Source: Nitrososphaerota archaeon (GTDB lineage: Archaea > Thermoproteota > Nitrososphaeria > Nitrososphaerales > Nitrososphaeraceae). From it: DNA of 32,201 bases. Below the pieces are notes generated by a model that saw only the letters and a program-made list of their open reading frames with translations, was not told the origin of the DNA and ran no database searches. The stretch covers positions 1 through 32,201 of the forward strand of contig VBPX01000051.1 in assembly GCA_005877075.1 (NCBI GenBank), given 5' to 3'. Made by a program: the position numbers and the translations under genes. This document shows, piece after piece, positions 30,299-32,201 of the stretch. The stretch's first letter is position 1. Each line of letters begins with the position of its first letter.

Positions 30299-30499
30299 AT
30301 GAAAAAGAGTTTGGTAAAATACAAAAAGCTAGGGTTTGAAGAGATAGAGAAATGGGTTGATAAAATAAAGCAAGTAAAGCAACATGAAAAAGATGCCAAG
30401 GTTGGAATAGTGGCAGAAGCAAACAAGACCTACGGAGCTTTTGGCCCCGGAACTGTGAATTTGTTTATGCAGTGTTTAAGTTACCATATTTTTCATTGA
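30299..30499 (+). CDS. Small basic helical protein
   Basis: 66 residues from ATG 30299, preceded by TAGGAG about 15 bases upstream. The first 55 residues look coding ('KLGFEEIEKWVDKIKQVKQHEKDAKVGIVAEANKTYGAFGPGTVN'). The last ten come from sequence that also encodes the end of the nitroreductase on the other strand (35-base overlap), so the 3' end may be abnormal. No family recognised. Confidence 0.5.
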   Translation: MKKSLVKYKKLGFEEIEKWVDKIKQVKQHEKDAKVGIVAEANKTYGAFGPGTVNLFMQCLSYHIFH

Positions 30500-30977
30500 A
30501 AACCAGTTCACGAAGAGATAAACGATTCTTTCCACCGCCTGTCAGCTTTCTTAGTGGATATCCAAATCCAATTATTGCAGTAACATTCAACTCTGGGGGA
30601 ATTTCAAAGTCCTTTCGGAATTTATCTTCCTTTATTCCCGTAAATATGCCTGAAGCTACTCCATAATTCCATGCGGTAAGTTGCATGTTCTGTAGAACTC
30701 GTCCCGCATCAATCATGTGAAAATCATATTTTGGATTTGTTAGAATTATTATTGCAAAATTACAATTTACAACCCAATCTCCACTCGTGCTATCGTCCGC
30801 AAGCTTCTTTATATTCTCTTTATCCTCAGCTACAACAAACCTCCAGTGCTGTGTGTTAAGACCAGTTCCTGTTAATCTAGCAGCTTCAAGGACCTTTAAT
30901 TTTATTTCCTGTGATACATCTCCGCTGCTGAATTCTCTAATATCTAGCTTGGTCCTTATAGATTCAAAAGTGTCCAT
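30465..30977 (-). CDS. Nitroreductase-family FMN oxidoreductase
   Basis: 170 residues. The family pattern is visible: 'SIRTKLDIREFSSGDVSQEIKLKVLEAARLTGTGLNTQHWRFVV' (FMN phosphate contacts in R-x-x-R-x-F-like start and 'NTQHWRF'), 'DAGRVLQNMQLTAWNYGVASGIFTG', and 'IIGFGYPLRKLTGGGKNRLSLRELVF' (the G-x-P...R-x-x-L end). These enzymes use NAD(P)H and FMN to reduce nitro compounds, quinones or flavins. The length is on the short side of the family. ATG 30977; single gene. Confidence 0.92.
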   Translation of the reverse strand: MDTFESIRTKLDIREFSSGDVSQEIKLKVLEAARLTGTGLNTQHWRFVVAEDKENIKKLADDSTSGDWVVNCNFAIIILTNPKYDFHMIDAGRVLQNMQLTAWNYGVASGIFTGIKEDKFRKDFEIPPELNVTAIIGFGYPLRKLTGGGKNRLSLRELVFNEKYGNLNTA

Positions 30978-31151
30978 ATGTTCTTATTTCTTCTAAACGT
31001 CTTAAAGCTTTAAAATCGATATTAAAACGATTTTTCATTATTTCAAAATCCAATGATAGATGGATTCAGTATTAAGTCATAATATATTGTGACTAATCGG
31101 TTTACTGAACTGCTATAATACATTAATAGATATTAATGGTTGTAATAATGC

Positions 31152-31373
31152 ATGATCCGAAAACTTCAAGCTGATAGGGCAAATAAGACAGTGGCATTGG
31201 AAATGAGCGAGAATGATCTCAGTAATATAATAGAGTCAATCGACAAAATGGTAGACAGACAACAAAGAATACTATTAGAAAACCTTCCATCCGACGACCA
31301 ACTAAGAGTAAAATTAGATAGCTACAAAGCATTAAAGGAAGATCTTAGGAAGATTTGGGAAACGCTAGTTTGA
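31152..31373 (+). CDS. Small helical (coiled-coil) protein
   Basis: 73 residues from ATG 31152 with an A/T box about 25 bases upstream. It is entirely helical and charged: 'VALEMSENDLSNIIESIDKMVDRQQRILLENL', 'VKLDSYKALKEDLRKIWETLV'. Heptad-like spacing of Leu/Ile suggests a two-helix hairpin or coiled coil. No family recognised. Confidence 0.65.
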   Translation: MIRKLQADRANKTVALEMSENDLSNIIESIDKMVDRQQRILLENLPSDDQLRVKLDSYKALKEDLRKIWETLV

Positions 31374-31584
31374 TGTTTGCAACTGAGCAAAAAGTCATGT
31401 TACACTTGCATCATGGGGAGAGTTGATTATAGGACCGTGTTTTTCAATTACAATATATTTAATACTATTGCTGTAAACAATAACGACATTTCTAATTAGA
31501 AAAGATTAGCATTTTTCTAATAAAATAATATTTGATTTTTATAGATTTTTGTCTAGACTAAATTTTCAGTATATCCATGAACAA

Positions 31585-31725
31585 TTAGCCTCTCAATCTA
31601 TCTTGATTAAACTCAGGACTTCCATATTCACTGATCTTTGGCTTTCTCCCGTGGACATTTTTATGAATACGGAAACGCTCTTTTTCTTCGAATTGTGAAC
31701 CACAAATCTTACATTTAAAGGTCAA
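31585..31725 (-). CDS. 46-residue C2H2 zinc-finger protein
   Basis: On the minus strand TTG 31725 opens a 46-codon frame ending at TAA 31585-31587. 'FKCKICGSQFEEKERFRIH' begins a classic finger: C-x2-C-x12-H-x3-H (Cys5, Cys8, His21, His25), with Phe and hydrophobic core positions in place. A basic linker 'GRKPK' and a polar tail follow. No ATG is available. Single-finger mini proteins of this kind are frequent in archaea and may bind DNA. The finger has the same Cys and His spacing, apart from one residue, as the one in the NDH-2 fusion (residues 193-214). Confidence 0.68.
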   Translation of the reverse strand: MTFKCKICGSQFEEKERFRIHKNVHGRKPKISEYGSPEFNQDRLRG

Positions 31726-31887
31726 CTTGACTTATTAACTTCAAACTTTTAGAAAAGAATTTCTAATCCAAAATTAATTGTAGGAGTTCTTGGTCAATTC
31801 TACCCGTCCTACATATCTTAGAGTTATTTGCACTACCATCCATTCAGACATTCTTTAGGAATAAGTAAATCGGAAGCTAGCCAAACA

Positions 31888-31895
31888 TTTATATA
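31888..31895 (+). promoter_or_regulatory. TATA box of the MarR gene
   Basis: TTTATATA lies 46 bases before the ATG at 31934 and about 12 bases before a palindrome. Confidence 0.6.
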
Positions 31896-31906
31896 CATAT
31901 TATTAG

Positions 31907-31925
31907 CCTCCTAATTATTAGTAGG
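31907..31925. promoter_or_regulatory. Candidate MarR operator palindrome
   Basis: CCTCCTAAT-T-ATTAGTAGG is an inverted repeat with 8 of 9 matching pairs, between the TATA box and the ATG of the MarR gene and so over the expected transcription start. MarR proteins commonly repress their own gene by binding such sites (family knowledge); binding here is inferred. Confidence 0.6.
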
Positions 31926-31933
31926 TATTTGCA

Positions 31934-32201
31934 ATGCAGTCTTACGACTTTAAAAATAGTATTGGTTTTATAGTTAATCGAACTGCCAAGGTGTTCGTAA
32001 AGGCTCTTGATTCTGAACTACGTGAAAAAGTAGGAGTAACCTTTGGTCAATGGAAAGTCGTTGTAATGTTGTCTATGCAAGATGGTATTACCCAAAAGGA
32101 AATTGCTAGTAGACTAGGGCTCGAAGCCGCAACTCTTATCCCAATTATCGATAAAATGGAAAAAGAAGGCTTAGTAGTAAGGCAGGTGGATCAAGCTGAT
32201 A
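31934..32201 (+). CDS. MarR-family transcription regulator, cut by window edge
   Basis: 89 codons from ATG 31934 run off the right end. The MarR winged-helix pattern is clear: 'NSIGFIVNRTAKVFVKALDSELREKVGVTFGQWKVVVMLS' (dimer and first helices), 'GITQKEIASRLGLEAATLIPIIDKMEKEGLVVRQ' (helix-turn-helix with recognition helix), then 'VDQAD', the start of the wing. MarR proteins sense small phenolic or oxidative signals and repress efflux or stress genes. The target operon would lie to the right of the window. A palindrome and TATA box precede it. Confidence 0.9.
   Translation, partial: MQSYDFKNSIGFIVNRTAKVFVKALDSELREKVGVTFGQWKVVVMLSMQDGITQKEIASRLGLEAATLIPIIDKMEKEGLVVRQVDQAD

Noticed and set aside
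1-32201. CRISPR array, integrase, or toxin-antitoxin pair.
   Set aside because: The repeats are dispersed rather than regularly spaced with unique spacers, no cas or recombinase gene is visible, and the AbrB-like protein has no toxin partner.

Overview
The window reads as an AT-rich archaeal chromosome segment, most likely from an ammonia-oxidising Nitrososphaerota (Thaumarchaeota) relative such as Nitrosocosmicus or Nitrososphaera. This is inferred from the gene repertoire: HtpX, PepSY, CHRD and cupredoxin proteins, PPOX/F420-type flavoproteins, tiny zinc-finger proteins and archaeal winged-helix regulators. Many genes start with ATG, GTG or TTG about 25-30 bases after a TATA-like box and without a clear Shine-Dalgarno, as in leaderless archaeal transcripts. 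No rRNA, tRNA, CRISPR array or intact transposase was recognised.

Layout. 1-2431: truncated PepSY protein, a winged-helix regulator with a two-helix membrane protein, and a PPOX-fold protein. 2628-6067: HtpX protease, an unknown protein, a blue-copper cupredoxin divergent from two small membrane proteins, and an HTH regulator. 6259-9227: VOC protein, second PPOX-fold protein, zinc ribbon, CHRD protein and an N-terminally incomplete membrane protein. 9293-12372: a methyltransferase, small membrane proteins and a broken zinc-ribbon gene. 12516-14252: a GC-rich, bacterial-looking fusion (cNMP-binding + thioredoxin-like + FAD/NAD reductase) that stands out as transferred DNA. 14974-18734: UspA, an AbrB-like protein, two small proteins, an orphan gene pair and a second methyltransferase. 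18829-21760: cupredoxin fragment, adenosine-specific kinase family protein, a helical protein split by a stop codon, a duplicated gene tail, Hsp20 and an unknown. 22368-24371: a large NDH-2-type NADH dehydrogenase fused to a membrane domain and a C2H2 zinc finger. 24660-27942: two decayed NHL beta-propeller genes around two apparently exported or surface proteins. 28245-31725: two neighbouring 2-oxoglutarate/Fe(II) oxygenases (one AlkB-like), a nitroreductase and small genes including a 46-residue C2H2 protein. The right edge cuts a MarR regulator.

Several genes fit redox, metal and damage handling (cupredoxin, NDH-2, nitroreductase, AlkB, HtpX, Hsp20, UspA, TrxR-like fusion), but they sit mostly as single genes or pairs rather than one operon.

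The least explained signal is intergenic: a dense set of dispersed repeats. Nine copies keep the geometry CCGa-N19-CCGACgg (one with CTGACGG) with two unrelated palindromic cores (TGAATATTCA or ATTGTTAACAAT). Three other short families (called C, D and E here) occur nearby. Every copy I found reads in the same direction on the + strand whatever the direction of the flanking genes. At least six gene relics share the window, so it looks like a region of low coding density with ongoing gene decay.
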